Below are positions 1-8,709 of a stretch of 45,017 nt of DNA, piece by piece. The position numbers and the translations under genes were made by a program. The stretch comes from an uncultured Prevotella sp. (GTDB lineage: Bacteria > Bacteroidota > Bacteroidia > Bacteroidales > Bacteroidaceae), in contig ONHE01000020.1 in assembly GCA_900317545.1 (NCBI GenBank), forward strand, positions 1 through 45,017. Direction: 5' to 3'. The notes under the pieces are model-generated. The model ran no database searches and was not told the DNA's origin. It was given only the letters and a program-made list of their open reading frames with translations. Each line of letters begins with the position of its first letter. The stretch's first letter is position 1.

Positions 1-812
1 CATGAGCCCCAGAAGTCGAGGATCACATACTTGCCGCGCAGACTGGCGAGGCTTAATGGCTTGCCATTGATGTCGTTCAGCGTGAACACAGGTGCTTCCA
101 CACCGGCTGCCTGCTTCTTTGCGGAAGCGGCTTGAGCCTCTTCCTGCCGTTTCAGACGGTCGATCTGCCCCTGATAGAAAGCCTTCATACGACCGTCACG
201 GACTGCCGGAGCGAGGTAGCTGACAGCCTCTTCCATATCCTTGACGTTCTGAAACTCGGTGACCAATACGGCACTTGCCTCAGAGGCAGCGTGCTGCTTG
301 ATGAAGTCGAACTTGGCTTTGTTGACGTTTTTCTCCAATTCCGGAGCTTTTTCTTGATATTCCTTCATGAGCTGGTCACGGTTTCCGCCGGCTTGCATAC
401 GCTTGTTCAGCGAGGCGATCAAGTCATTGAGGGGCTTCGAGGCCTCTTCCATGGCAAGATCGGCCACATGATAGTCCTGGTAGAACTTAGATCCCGTGAT
501 GTCGTAGCGTGTGGAAAAGTCACCGTTGATTTCAACAGATTCATTTGGCACAGCTATGAGCTGGAAGTACTTGCGCTCCTTTCCGGCAAGCGTTCCCGGT
601 GTTGCAAAGATGACAGTCTTAGGCTCCTGCAGGTTGAGCGTGTACTCAAACTGCCCGTTTTTCTGCACAATGGGAGTGCGATCTTTGCCCTGGACGATCA
701 TCAGCGTGTCCCCCACATTTTTCATGTTAATCTTTACGTGCAGATCTCCGTCTGCAGCGAGGCTCGGCAAAGATGCTGCCAGCATGCCCAATCCGAATAG
801 TATTTTCTTCAT
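1..812 (-). CDS. Secreted thioredoxin-fold protein with DUF4369-like N-terminus (partial)
   Basis: The reverse-strand frame is open from ATG at 812 to the window edge (270 codons), so the C-terminus is missing. Residues 1-20 form a signal peptide (MKKILFGLGMLAASLPSLAA). A beta-rich region to about residue 120 resembles the DUF4369 domain that precedes TlpA/ResA-type thioredoxins in Bacteroidetes, followed by a helical charged segment. The sequence ends in LRGKYVILDFWGS, the strand that leads into the CxxC active site, so the redox motif itself lies outside the window. The expected role is a periplasmic or outer-membrane thiol-disulfide oxidoreductase. An in-frame ATG at 836 would put eight residues before the signal peptide and is less likely. 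The family call is good; the substrate is unknown. Confidence 0.8.
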   Translation of the reverse strand, partial: MKKILFGLGMLAASLPSLAADGDLHVKINMKNVGDTLMIVQGKDRTPIVQKNGQFEYTLNLQEPKTVIFATPGTLAGKERKYFQLIAVPNESVEINGDFSTRYDITGSKFYQDYHVADLAMEEASKPLNDLIASLNKRMQAGGNRDQLMKEYQEKAPELEKNVNKAKFDFIKQHAASEASAVLVTEFQNVKDMEEAVSYLAPAVRDGRMKAFYQGQIDRLKRQEEAQAASAKKQAAGVEAPVFTLNDINGKPLSLASLRGKYVILDFWGS

Positions 813-890
813 TTGCTTGTTGATTAAGTTATACATAAGACGTATTTTTATTCCTTTTAGGTTACTTGCGTGGACAAGATATAACATTTT

Positions 891-1829
891 TTACCATAAG
901 AAAAACAGCGATACACCGGCCACCGAGATCACTGCGCCGACTATTCCTTTGACGGTTATCGGCTCGTGGAACAGATAATGGGAAGGCAGGAGAATCAAGA
1001 TGGGAGTCGTAGCCATCAGTGTCGAGGCGATCCCGGCAGCCGTATACTGCACCGCCATCAGTGAAAAGCCAACGCCGAGGAACGGTCCCGAGACGACCGC
1101 AACGATCATCGCCAGCAGTCCGCGACGGTCATGGAGACTGCGGGTGAAACGGTTTCCCTCTCCTCGCAACAGCATCCAGAGCGTGTAGCAGAACAGTCCG
1201 GCGATGCAGCGGATCGCATTCGCACTGAAGGGCAGGTAGCCGACCACCGACGAGAGTTCGGTAGCAGGCACCCCGGCCGTATAGTAATCGAGACCGATCT
1301 TACTCAGCACCAAGCCTAACCCTTGTCCCAAGCCGGCTCCGATGCCATAGAGAACGCCCTTCAGCGGCAGTTGGAGTGACACGGGCGACTTGCCTTTGCC
1401 CTGACTGAACACAGAGATCGCAATGCCCGAAAGCGTGACAGCCATGGCCACCAAGGATGCCCATGAGAGCTGCTGACCGAGCATCACCCATGCCGACAGG
1501 GCCGTGAAGATGGGTGCCATTGTCATGAACAGCTGTCCGTAACGCGAGCCGATCGTCAGGTAGCTGTTGAACAAGCACCAGTCACCGAAGAAATATCCCA
1601 CCACGCCGGATGCCAACAGCCACATCCAAGCCTTTGCATCAGCATGGACGGGCAGCCCGTTTCCCGTGAAGACATACATCAACAACACGGAAAGAAGCAT
1701 GGCCAGCGCCATCCGCCATACATTCAACACGATGACCCCGAGATGCTTGCTCCCGATCTCGCAGGACAATGCGGCGACCGTCCATGAGAACGCTACGCCG
1801 ATCGAAATGATCTCACCAATGTAATTCAT
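891..1829 (-). CDS. EamA/DMT-family transporter
   Basis: This 312-residue protein has about ten hydrophobic segments in two halves, the pattern of the drug/metabolite transporter superfamily (EamA). The end of the second half is typical (AGIASTLMATTPILILLPSHYLF, read as two overlapping helices, then a conserved FHEPITVKGIVGAVISVAGV-like close). It should be an inner-membrane metabolite exporter or importer of unknown substrate. I start it at MNYIGE (1829), not at the ATG 51 bp upstream, because a TTG-N19-TAnnTTTG promoter (1838-1867) overlaps that extension. The start codon then follows the -7 element by only 8 nt, so the mRNA would be almost leaderless. Confidence 0.85.
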   Translation of the reverse strand: MNYIGEIISIGVAFSWTVAALSCEIGSKHLGVIVLNVWRMALAMLLSVLLMYVFTGNGLPVHADAKAWMWLLASGVVGYFFGDWCLFNSYLTIGSRYGQLFMTMAPIFTALSAWVMLGQQLSWASLVAMAVTLSGIAISVFSQGKGKSPVSLQLPLKGVLYGIGAGLGQGLGLVLSKIGLDYYTAGVPATELSSVVGYLPFSANAIRCIAGLFCYTLWMLLRGEGNRFTRSLHDRRGLLAMIVAVVSGPFLGVGFSLMAVQYTAAGIASTLMATTPILILLPSHYLFHEPITVKGIVGAVISVAGVSLFFLW

Positions 1830-1837
1830 ACAGCCTG

Positions 1838-1867
1838 CAAAAATACGATTTTCTATCCGAACGGCAA
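1838..1867 (-). promoter_or_regulatory. Promoter of the EamA transporter gene
   Basis: On the reverse strand, TATTTTTG (1838-1845) matches the Bacteroidetes -7 consensus TAnnTTTG. TTG (1865-1867) lies 19 bp upstream. The ATG at 1829 is 8 nt downstream. Confidence 0.6.
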
Positions 1868-1942
1868 TGACAATTAACATATTTATATTAAGAATAAAAA
1901 CTCCATAAACGCCATAAGAGGGAAAAAAGATCGGGAAAAAAT

Positions 1943-1972
1943 TTGTAAATTGTAAAAAATCACGTACCTTTG
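1943..1972 (+). promoter_or_regulatory. Promoter of the structured leader and BspA-like gene
   Basis: TTG (1943-1945), a 19-bp spacer and TACCTTTG (1965-1972) form a full Bacteroidetes-type promoter. Transcription should start near 1977, leaving a leader of about 270 nt before the next start codon at 2248. Confidence 0.7.
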
Positions 1973-1976
1973 CAGT

Positions 1977-2183
1977 TGATGCTTGGAGTATATCGGCATC
2001 AGACCATTGTGGGTATAAGAGGCGTTATGCTTATCTTGTCGAACTGAAACCTGAGAAATTTCAATCGTACAGACAAATGCTTGCATAGCAGCTCTCACGT
2101 TATGGCGTGGGCTGTTGCTATTCTATCTGTCTGTACAGGTTTTCTCAGGACCTCAGTTCGAAGATGGAGGCATACAGTTCCAC
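1977..2183 (+). ncRNA. Long structured RNA leader or candidate small RNA
   Basis: A small hairpin (TGATGC 1977-1982 with GCATCA 1996-2001) is followed by a very long imperfect hairpin. Its helices are: GTTATGC 2024-2030 with GCATAC 2170-2175; GAACTGA 2041-2047 with TCAGTTC 2153-2159; CCTGAGAAA 2050-2058 with TTTCTCAGG 2141-2149; GTACAGACA 2067-2075 with TGTCTGTAC 2128-2136; CTCACG 2094-2099 with CGTGGG 2106-2111 around a six-base loop. Three of these are perfect 7-9 bp helices, which is strong evidence for an RNA structure. The extended rod with internal loops recalls 6S-type RNAs, but I cannot assign a family. It may be a leader of the BspA-like gene or a separate RNA; no clear terminator with a T-run separates them. 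Confidence 0.55.
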
Positions 2184-2247
2184 GCTTCTCCATTACAGAC
2201 AGTTGGCTTTTCCGGGACTGAAAGCTACAAACTAACAGAGAACAAGA

Positions 2248-3567
2248 ATGAAAGAACATGCAAGACATTATTATGCAAGGGGGATTATTGTGTTCATCTC
2301 CCTGCTATACACCTTGATGCTGCAGGCACAGGATGTTTATCTTTGGGGAACAGCGAATGGGACCCGATTCCACCTCAAATTGCTAAGTTACACGGAAAAA
2401 ACAGTGCAGGTTCATGCGAATTCCGAAACAGCCTACACCGGCGACATTATCATCCCAGAGAAAATAACGGCTGACGACGGCAATGAATATACCATCACGC
2501 TCGTCGACCAATCGGCCTTTAAGAATAACACCAACATCACTTCGGTCTTCATACCGGGTACGGTCACCGAAATCGGCCAATACACATTCTCAGGCTGCAC
2601 TGCGCTGAAAACGGTCAAAATCGGTGAAGGTGTGAACGATATATGGAAATACGCGTTCGAGAACTGCACTGCTCTTGAGACGATATCTTTCCCTGTCAGC
2701 AACCTCAAATTTGAGAAAGAGACCTTCACGGGGAGCAACAACGTCAAGGAAGTCTATGTCTATGACACCAACCCACGCGGTGTTCAAGGCACAGATCCCT
2801 TTGAGCTGATCGGGCCGAAGGCTACGCTTTTCGTCCCCTATGGCACACAGGATACTTACAAGACACTGAATGGGTGGAAGGATTTCACCGTCAAGCCATT
2901 CCTCATCCTCGATGAATCAAAGACCTTCGAGGTGACTTCAAGAATTGAAAACATCCGCACCGTCTTCAAAAGAAAAATCAAGAGCGGCACGTGGAATTCG
3001 TTCTGCATTCCCTTCAACCTGTCTTCAGCTGACGTGCAGACTGTCTTCGGAAGCGGAACACGCGTGCTGGAGTTTGATCCGAATTCAACTGAGTCCACGC
3101 TGAACTTCGTCGATGTCACTTCCATTTCAGCCAACAAGCCTTACCTCATTAAGCCATCCGTAAGCTGGAACACATACACATTCGATTCCCAGACCATAGA
3201 TCCAACGGCCACATTGACCGTTTCCGGCACCAACTATGACTTCACCGGCAGCTACTCCAATGGCTATACGCCCGTCGGATCCTATTTCATCAGCAGCAAT
3301 AAATTCTATCGCGCCACGGACGACACGAACGTCCTGAAAGGCTATAGGGCCTATCTCACACCGGCAAACACAAGCTCTGGCGCCAAGTCGCTGACGTTCG
3401 CCACTTCAGAGACGACAGGAATCGGGATGCCATTGACAGAGAACGGACAGACCGCTTCGGACATCTACAGCATGGACGGACGGCTGATCCGGCGACAGGC
3501 AGCATCATTCGAAGGACTGGCTCCGGGCCTCTACATCCTGAACAAGAAGAAAATACGAATCCAATAA
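2248..3567 (+). CDS. BspA-like leucine-rich-repeat surface protein
   Basis: This is a 439-residue secreted protein. Residues 1-28 are a signal peptide ending in LQAQ. Residues of about 80-185 carry LRR_5 (BspA/TpLRR) repeats with typical steps such as FIPGTVTEIGQYTFSGCTAL and KYAFENCTALETISFP. A large beta-rich region without recognised domain follows. The last 35 residues (DIYSMDGRLIRRQ, then GLAPGLYILNKKK) resemble the C-terminal sorting domains of Prevotella and Porphyromonas secreted proteins. BspA proteins are known for surface adhesion; the ligand here is unknown. It is the first gene after a long structured leader and is followed 14 nt later by a small peptide gene, then a terminator. 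Confidence 0.8.
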   Translation: MKEHARHYYARGIIVFISLLYTLMLQAQDVYLWGTANGTRFHLKLLSYTEKTVQVHANSETAYTGDIIIPEKITADDGNEYTITLVDQSAFKNNTNITSVFIPGTVTEIGQYTFSGCTALKTVKIGEGVNDIWKYAFENCTALETISFPVSNLKFEKETFTGSNNVKEVYVYDTNPRGVQGTDPFELIGPKATLFVPYGTQDTYKTLNGWKDFTVKPFLILDESKTFEVTSRIENIRTVFKRKIKSGTWNSFCIPFNLSSADVQTVFGSGTRVLEFDPNSTESTLNFVDVTSISANKPYLIKPSVSWNTYTFDSQTIDPTATLTVSGTNYDFTGSYSNGYTPVGSYFISSNKFYRATDDTNVLKGYRAYLTPANTSSGAKSLTFATSETTGIGMPLTENGQTASDIYSMDGRLIRRQAASFEGLAPGLYILNKKKIRIQ

Positions 3568-3581
3568 ACAATAGGACGAAA

Positions 3582-3764
3582 ATGAAGAAATATTATTTAC
3601 CTCCCTCAATGGAGCTGGTTCGCGTATTGTCAGAGTCCATCTTGGCTCCGATCAGCGTCACGGAGAACGGAGAGCAATCACCAGACATGGGTATCGGAGG
3701 AGACAGCCCGGGGGACATGGAAGCTGATGCGAAGAAAGGAAACATGAATCTATGGGACGACTGA
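3582..3764 (+). CDS. Small conserved-type peptide downstream of the BspA-like gene
   Basis: This 60-residue product begins MKKYYLPPSMELVRVLSESIL and ends in an acidic, Gly-rich tail closing with NLWDD. I know the opening pattern (MKK-x-Y-x-x-P, then E-hydrophobic residues) from many small uncharacterised Bacteroidales genes placed after surface-protein genes, but not its function. There is no signal peptide or membrane segment. It starts 14 nt after the BspA-like stop and precedes a strong terminator, so it is the last gene of that operon. It could be a secreted-peptide precursor or a small cytosolic factor. Confidence 0.6.
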   Translation: MKKYYLPPSMELVRVLSESILAPISVTENGEQSPDMGIGGDSPGDMEADAKKGNMNLWDD

Positions 3765-3838
3765 CGGCATCCTGGCCATCATCCCTCACTTGGTATATGC
3801 TGCCCGAAGCAATCGGATAAGCAGGCCATGGTATTAAT

Positions 3839-3876
3839 AAGGTATAGACAGAATTCAGCATTGTCTATGCCTTTTT
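3839..3876 (+). terminator. Rho-independent terminator of the BspA-like operon
   Basis: AAGGTATAGACA (3839-3850) pairs with TGTCTATGCCTT (3862-3873) with one G-U pair, followed by a run of five T. Confidence 0.75.
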
Positions 3877-3921
3877 GCATAATTAGTCAGTTGATCTGAA
3901 TGAAGTCTTCGTTATTTTTCT

Positions 3922-3929
3922 TACCTTTG
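3922..3929 (+). promoter_or_regulatory. -7 element for the GH89 gene
   Basis: TACCTTTG lies 41 nt upstream of the ATG at 3971. No TTG is found at the usual spacing upstream, so the promoter is incomplete as read. Confidence 0.5.
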
Positions 3930-3970
3930 CAGCGTGCAGGAACATGATTCTCCTGCCCGATTTCCGACCA

Positions 3971-6214
3971 ATGAAAACAAGAAACACGCTCATCAGCCTA
4001 TTCGTACTATGTACCTTGGTGGCCCACGGCACACCGATCGACGGACTATTGGAACGCATCGACAAAGGCGCATCACAGAAGTTTAAAATTGAGAAGACAA
4101 GTTCGGACCGCGATTATTTCGAACTTGACCAGCAGGGAAGCCGCGTCGTCATTCGCGGGAACACCTGGGTCAACATCGCGTCCGGCATCAACTGGTATCT
4201 GAAATACTATACCGGCATTCACCTCTCGTGGAATCAGATGACGGCGAAGCTGCCTGCCCGATTGCCCAAAGTCACCATCCGCGAGCGGCACGAGACGGAT
4301 CTGAAGCTCAGATATGACTTCAATTATTGTACCTTTTCCTATTCTATGGCCTTTTGGGACTGGCCCCGCTGGCAACGCGAAATAGACTGGATGGCGCTCC
4401 ATGGCGTCAATCTGCCGCTCGCAATCGTAGGCACCGAGGTGGTCTGGCGTAACATGTTGCTCAAACTCGGCTATACCCACGAGGAGATAGGGCGTTTCAT
4501 CGCCGGTCCCGCATTCCTCGCCTGGTGGGAGATGAACAATCTCGAGGGCTGGGGAGGGCCATTGCCTGACTCATGGTATGAGCAGCAGGAGACGCTGCAA
4601 AAGCGCATTCTGAAACGTATGCGCGAATACGGCATGGAGCCCGTACTGCCCGGCTACAGCGGCATGATGCCGCACGACGCGCACGAAAAGCTCAACCTCA
4701 ACGTCACTCCCGGCGGCACCTGGAACGGTTATACGCGCCCTTCAAATCTGTCGGCCACGGACTCTCGATTTGACGAAATTGCCGATTTGTACTACCGCGA
4801 GCTGACTCGGCTCTATGGGCAGGCCAACTATTACTCGATGGATCCATTCCATGAGTCGGGCGACAACGACGCTGTCGACTATGCTGAAGCCGGACGCAAG
4901 CTGATGGCAGCCATGAAACGGGTTAACCGGAAGGCCGTATGGGTGGTGCAAGGATGGACTGAAAATCCTCGCCCACAAATGATCAAGGACCTGAATAACG
5001 GCGACCTGCTCGTGCTGGACCTGTTCTCCGAGTGCCGCCCCATGTTCGGTATTCCGTCCATCTGGCGCCGTCCAGAAGGTTACGGACAGCACGACTGGCT
5101 CTTCTGTATGCTTGAAAACTTCGGGGCTAACGTAGGCTTGCACGGCCGGATGGACCAGCTGTTGAACAACTACTACGCCGCAACGGCTCGCCCGGCGACT
5201 GACAACACGCGCCACTTACGCGGCATCGGGTTCAGCATGGAGGGATCGGAGAACAATCCGGTGATGTTCGAACTGATGAGCGAACTGCCCTGGAGAACCG
5301 AGAAGATCACTAAAGAGGAATGGCTGCAAGGCTATGTCCGGGCTCGATATGGTGCTGATGATCCGACCATCCGCCAGGTATGGCAGATCCTCGGGGCAAG
5401 CATCTACAACTGTCCGATGGGCAATAACCAGCAGGGACCGCACGAGAGTATCTTCGACGGACGTCCTTCGCTGTCCAATTTTCAGGTAAAAAGCTGGTCG
5501 AAGATGCGCAATTACTATGATCCGGAAGAAACGTTCAAGGCCGCCAGACTGATGGTCAGTGTCGCCGAGAAATATCGTGGGAACAACAATTTTGAATACG
5601 ATCTCGTCGACATCGTGCGTCAGGCACTCGACGACCAGGCGCGTCTGCAGTACCTGCGGACCATAGCCGACTACAACGGATTTGCCCGCCGGCAGTTCGA
5701 CATCGATGCGCAGCGATTCTTGGACATGCTCCTCCTGCAGGACAAACTGCTCGGCACGCGCAGCGAGTTCAGGCTCGGACACTGGACGGAAGCGGCCCGC
5801 GCGCTCGGCAGAACACCTGCCGAGAAGGACTTATACGAATGGAACGCCCGCGTACAGATCACGACGTGGGGCAATCGGGTATGCGCCGACCAGGGCGGAC
5901 TGCGCGACTACGCCCACAAGGAGTGGCAAGGGCTGTTGAAAGACTTCTACTACATGCGGTGGAGCACATTCTTCTCGGCGCTCCGCGAGCAGATGGCACG
6001 CAACGCAAAGGCCGACAAGGACGCGCTCGGAGGCGGCCCCAACGCCAATAAGACGAGCAGTGAGCTCTTCAATATGGCATTGCCCCAAGCACCCGCAATT
6101 GACTGGTACACCTTAGAAGAGCCATGGACGAAACTGCATAACACCTACAGCAGCGCGCCCGAAGGCGACTGCATCAACATGGCCAGACAAGTAATGGACT
6201 TCCTGCAACACTGA
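3971..6214 (+). CDS. Alpha-N-acetylglucosaminidase, GH89 (NAGLU family)
   Basis: This secreted enzyme removes terminal alpha-linked GlcNAc, in animals from heparan sulfate and in bacteria also from mucin-type glycans. At 747 residues it matches human NAGLU (about 743). The signal peptide is MKTRNTLISLFVLCTLVAHG. An N-terminal small domain (about 25-105) is followed by the catalytic barrel. The general acid is E295 in MDPFHESGD and the nucleophile E424 in GFSMEGSENN, matching E316 and E446 of the human enzyme. I start it at 3971, where the signal peptide begins, rather than at an in-frame ATG 27 nt upstream. The next gene, 74 nt downstream, is the matching acetyltransferase. No C-terminal sorting domain is seen, so it is probably periplasmic. 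Confidence 0.93.
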   Translation: MKTRNTLISLFVLCTLVAHGTPIDGLLERIDKGASQKFKIEKTSSDRDYFELDQQGSRVVIRGNTWVNIASGINWYLKYYTGIHLSWNQMTAKLPARLPKVTIRERHETDLKLRYDFNYCTFSYSMAFWDWPRWQREIDWMALHGVNLPLAIVGTEVVWRNMLLKLGYTHEEIGRFIAGPAFLAWWEMNNLEGWGGPLPDSWYEQQETLQKRILKRMREYGMEPVLPGYSGMMPHDAHEKLNLNVTPGGTWNGYTRPSNLSATDSRFDEIADLYYRELTRLYGQANYYSMDPFHESGDNDAVDYAEAGRKLMAAMKRVNRKAVWVVQGWTENPRPQMIKDLNNGDLLVLDLFSECRPMFGIPSIWRRPEGYGQHDWLFCMLENFGANVGLHGRMDQLLNNYYAATARPATDNTRHLRGIGFSMEGSENNPVMFELMSELPWRTEKITKEEWLQGYVRARYGADDPTIRQVWQILGASIYNCPMGNNQQGPHESIFDGRPSLSNFQVKSWSKMRNYYDPEETFKAARLMVSVAEKYRGNNNFEYDLVDIVRQALDDQARLQYLRTIADYNGFARRQFDIDAQRFLDMLLLQDKLLGTRSEFRLGHWTEAARALGRTPAEKDLYEWNARVQITTWGNRVCADQGGLRDYAHKEWQGLLKDFYYMRWSTFFSALREQMARNAKADKDALGGGPNANKTSSELFNMALPQAPAIDWYTLEEPWTKLHNTYSSAPEGDCINMARQVMDFLQH

Positions 6215-6288
6215 TCCGGACGGGCCATCAACGCCCTCCAGACAACAGACAACATTCACTTAGCCAATCTGAAAACAAACTGAGGATC

Positions 6289-7386
6289 ATGCAAAAATCA
6301 CAAAGACTGATCTCATTGGACGTGCTTCGCGGTCTGACCGTGATGCTGATGATTTTCGTAAACAACGGTGCGGGCGATCTGGTGTTTACCACCCTGCGCC
6401 ACTCAAGATGGAACGGGATGACGCCCTGCGACCTTGTCTTCCCCACGTTCCTTTTCATTATGGGTGTCTCCACCTATCTCAGTCTGAAGAAGCAGGACTT
6501 TCAGTGGTCGCGACCGCTGGTCTTCAAGATCGTCAAGCGCACGCTGCTGCTTTTCCTCATCGGACTTTTCATCAACTGGTATCACGATTTCTGCTACAAG
6601 GGAACGATCGGACTTGACAGTCTCCGCATCATGGGCGTCATGCAACGCATCGCACTCTGCTATTTCTTCACGGCCATCTGCGCCCTCTGCAGCAAGTCGG
6701 CAGGGAGTCTGAAAGCCATTCCCGTCTGCACCGCCATCCTCCTCATCCTCTACTCCATCCTGATTCTGACAGGCGGAGGCTACACATACGACTCCTCCAC
6801 CAACCTCCTTTCAGTCGTCGACCGCCATGTGCTCGGCGAGGCCCATCTTTATCACAAGAGCCCCGTAGACCCCGAGGGGCTGCTCTCCACGCTGTCTGCC
6901 GTGGCTCAAACGATGATCGGTTTCTGGTGCGGAAAGCTCATGTCAGAAGCCCAAACCATTCAGGACAAAATGCTGCGGCTGCTCTTGGCTGCCGTCATCC
7001 TGACGCTTCTCGGCTGGCTGTTGACGTTTGCCATGCCGCTGAACAAGCGCATCTGGAGCCCTTCCTACGTGCTGACAACCTGCGGTTATGCCCTTTCGCT
7101 CTGGGCGCTGCTGATCTATGCCCTCGACTACCGTCACGTTTCCGGCCGTCGTCTGACAGATCTATGCCTCATCTACGGTACCAATCCCCTGTTCCTTTAT
7201 GTCCTCAGCGAGCTGATAGGGATCGCTTTCAACAACTCCGGCGTGAAGATGCAGGTCTACGGGACACTGCTTGCCGTCATCCCGAACGGCTACTGGGCTT
7301 CGGTCGCCTACAGTCTGCTTTTCACCTCCATGCATGCGCTGCTCGGCTATCCACTATGGAAACGCCGCATCTTCATCAAGCTGTAG
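6289..7386 (+). CDS. Heparan-alpha-glucosaminide N-acetyltransferase-like membrane protein
   Basis: This 365-residue multi-pass inner-membrane protein belongs to the family of human HGSNAT (COG4299/DUF5009 type). The human enzyme takes acetyl from cytosolic acetyl-CoA and moves it across the membrane to terminal glucosamine. The signature is clear: LDVLRGLTVMLMIFVNN, then RHSRWNGMTPCDLVFPTFLF, where H38 aligns with the acetyl-accepting histidine in the human KHASWNG segment. About nine to ten membrane helices follow. It lies directly after the GH89 gene on the same strand with no visible terminator between. GH89 enzymes act on N-acetylated, not free, glucosamine, so this protein would prepare their substrate. 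Peptidoglycan or other glucosamine acceptors remain possible. Confidence 0.85.
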   Translation: MQKSQRLISLDVLRGLTVMLMIFVNNGAGDLVFTTLRHSRWNGMTPCDLVFPTFLFIMGVSTYLSLKKQDFQWSRPLVFKIVKRTLLLFLIGLFINWYHDFCYKGTIGLDSLRIMGVMQRIALCYFFTAICALCSKSAGSLKAIPVCTAILLILYSILILTGGGYTYDSSTNLLSVVDRHVLGEAHLYHKSPVDPEGLLSTLSAVAQTMIGFWCGKLMSEAQTIQDKMLRLLLAAVILTLLGWLLTFAMPLNKRIWSPSYVLTTCGYALSLWALLIYALDYRHVSGRRLTDLCLIYGTNPLFLYVLSELIGIAFNNSGVKMQVYGTLLAVIPNGYWASVAYSLLFTSMHALLGYPLWKRRIFIKL

Positions 7387-7498
7387 ACCGGCTGCCCTCT
7401 GATGATCGCTGCCGGGAACACCGCAATCGTAAAGAATGTTAATATCCGTTTGGAATCCGACAGCTAATGTGTCTTTTCTTTGAACGACTCATACAGGA

Positions 7499-8002
7499 AT
7501 GGAAGAAAGCGCATTTGTTGAACGCATCGTTCCGCTCCGGCGGAAGGTGATGGCTGCCAGCCTCAACGCAGGAGCTACAAGAAACGAAGCCGAAGACATC
7601 GCCCAGGATGTGCTGCTGCGTTTCTGGCAGATGCGAAACGAGCTGAGCAGCGTCCGCTCATTGGACGCCTTGGCCGCCCGCATGGCCCGGAACATGACGC
7701 TCAACATGCACCGCCGGAGGCCGCACCTGTCATTGGACGAGTCGAAAGCGCCGCTCCAAATCGTCACAACGGCCACTCCGTCAAGGCTATTGGAAGAAAA
7801 GGAAGCCACAGAATGGCTCTATCGGAAACTCGACGAGCTGCCTGCCACCGAGCATAGCATTCTCTATATGCGCCAGGTGGAACGTCTCTCGGGACGGGAC
7901 ATCGCCCGGATCTTGGGCATCGAGGAATCGTCCGTGAGCACCTTATTGGCAAGGGCGCGCCGCAAAATGTTGCAAGAAATCGAGAGGAGGAACAGGAAAT
8001 GA
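7499..8002 (+). CDS. ECF-type RNA polymerase sigma factor
   Basis: This 167-residue sigma-70 family protein contains region 2 (about 10-75, with NEAEDIAQDVLLRFW and the promoter-melting segment) and region 4 (about 110-160, helix-turn-helix SGRDIARILGIEESSVSTLL). Its stop overlaps the start of the next gene (ATGA), which encodes a membrane protein of anti-sigma layout, so the pair is translationally coupled. It is probably released by an envelope signal. Its targets are unknown; the flanking secreted protein and sulfatase genes are candidates by position only. Confidence 0.9.
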   Translation: MEESAFVERIVPLRRKVMAASLNAGATRNEAEDIAQDVLLRFWQMRNELSSVRSLDALAARMARNMTLNMHRRRPHLSLDESKAPLQIVTTATPSRLLEEKEATEWLYRKLDELPATEHSILYMRQVERLSGRDIARILGIEESSVSTLLARARRKMLQEIERRNRK

Positions 8003-8709
8003 CCGCTTACACACAAGAATACATCGGCCGACTCATCGCCCGTTTCATGGACGGATTGACGACCTTGGAAGAGGAAAGACAGCTTTCCGACTACTTCCGC
8101 ACGGCGGATGACGTGCCCGAAGGATGGCGGAACTACCAGGAGCTGTTTGCTTACTTCGACCGAGGAATGAAAGATGACGAAGCCGAAGAAGTCCTTCGGC
8201 CTTTGCGGGCGGATGCTCCCATACTCCGGAAGCGATGGAAAGTGGCAGCCGCTGCGGCCGTCCTGATCCTGCTGACGGCTCTTCCGCTTGTATTGTTCCA
8301 TCGCGAATCGCAACCGCTCACAACCCGAATCGAGCCGGCACAGAAGTCCGACGCCCTGGCCGCAGCACCCTCTTCTGTCACGCTCCCCATGCCCGACTCA
8401 CAGCCGGAGGCCGACTCTGCGCGGACCGAAAAGCCTGCCCCACGCAGCCGAAGCCTGCTCCCCGATAAGCCGGAAGCAGCTTCCGCCGTGCCCGCAGCCG
8501 CCCTTCCGCAGACGGCGGAGAGCGAATCAGCCGACAACGAAGCCATCCTCCTCGAACAGGAAAAGATCGACCGGGCCATCGCGGAAGCACGCTTCGAGGT
8601 CATCAACGCATCCATGCAGGCCCGGGGCTATCAGACAGTTTACAACGAAGACGGATCCATCGAATATAGAAAAATGAACGTAAACCCTCAAAACATCAAG
8701 GAAATATGA
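7999..8709 (+). CDS. Putative anti-sigma factor, single-pass membrane protein
   Basis: The 236-residue product has an N-terminal cytoplasmic segment (about 1-75, FMDGLTTLEEERQLSDYF) of the kind that binds ECF sigma factors in Bacteroidetes. One transmembrane helix follows at about 80-101 (VAAAAAVLILLTALPLVLF), then an Ala/Pro/Ser-rich periplasmic linker (about 105-180) and a charged C-terminal part. The start overlaps the sigma gene by 4 nt and its stop overlaps the next gene by 4 nt. No enzymatic domain is seen. The assignment rests on gene order and topology rather than on a catalytic motif. Confidence 0.7.
   Translation: MTAYTQEYIGRLIARFMDGLTTLEEERQLSDYFRTADDVPEGWRNYQELFAYFDRGMKDDEAEEVLRPLRADAPILRKRWKVAAAAAVLILLTALPLVLFHRESQPLTTRIEPAQKSDALAAAPSSVTLPMPDSQPEADSARTEKPAPRSRSLLPDKPEAASAVPAAALPQTAESESADNEAILLEQEKIDRAIAEARFEVINASMQARGYQTVYNEDGSIEYRKMNVNPQNIKEI

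Noticed and set aside
2115-2474. 119-codon frame starting inside the leader hairpin
   Set aside because: It overlaps the BspA-like gene in another frame and its sequence has no protein-like features.
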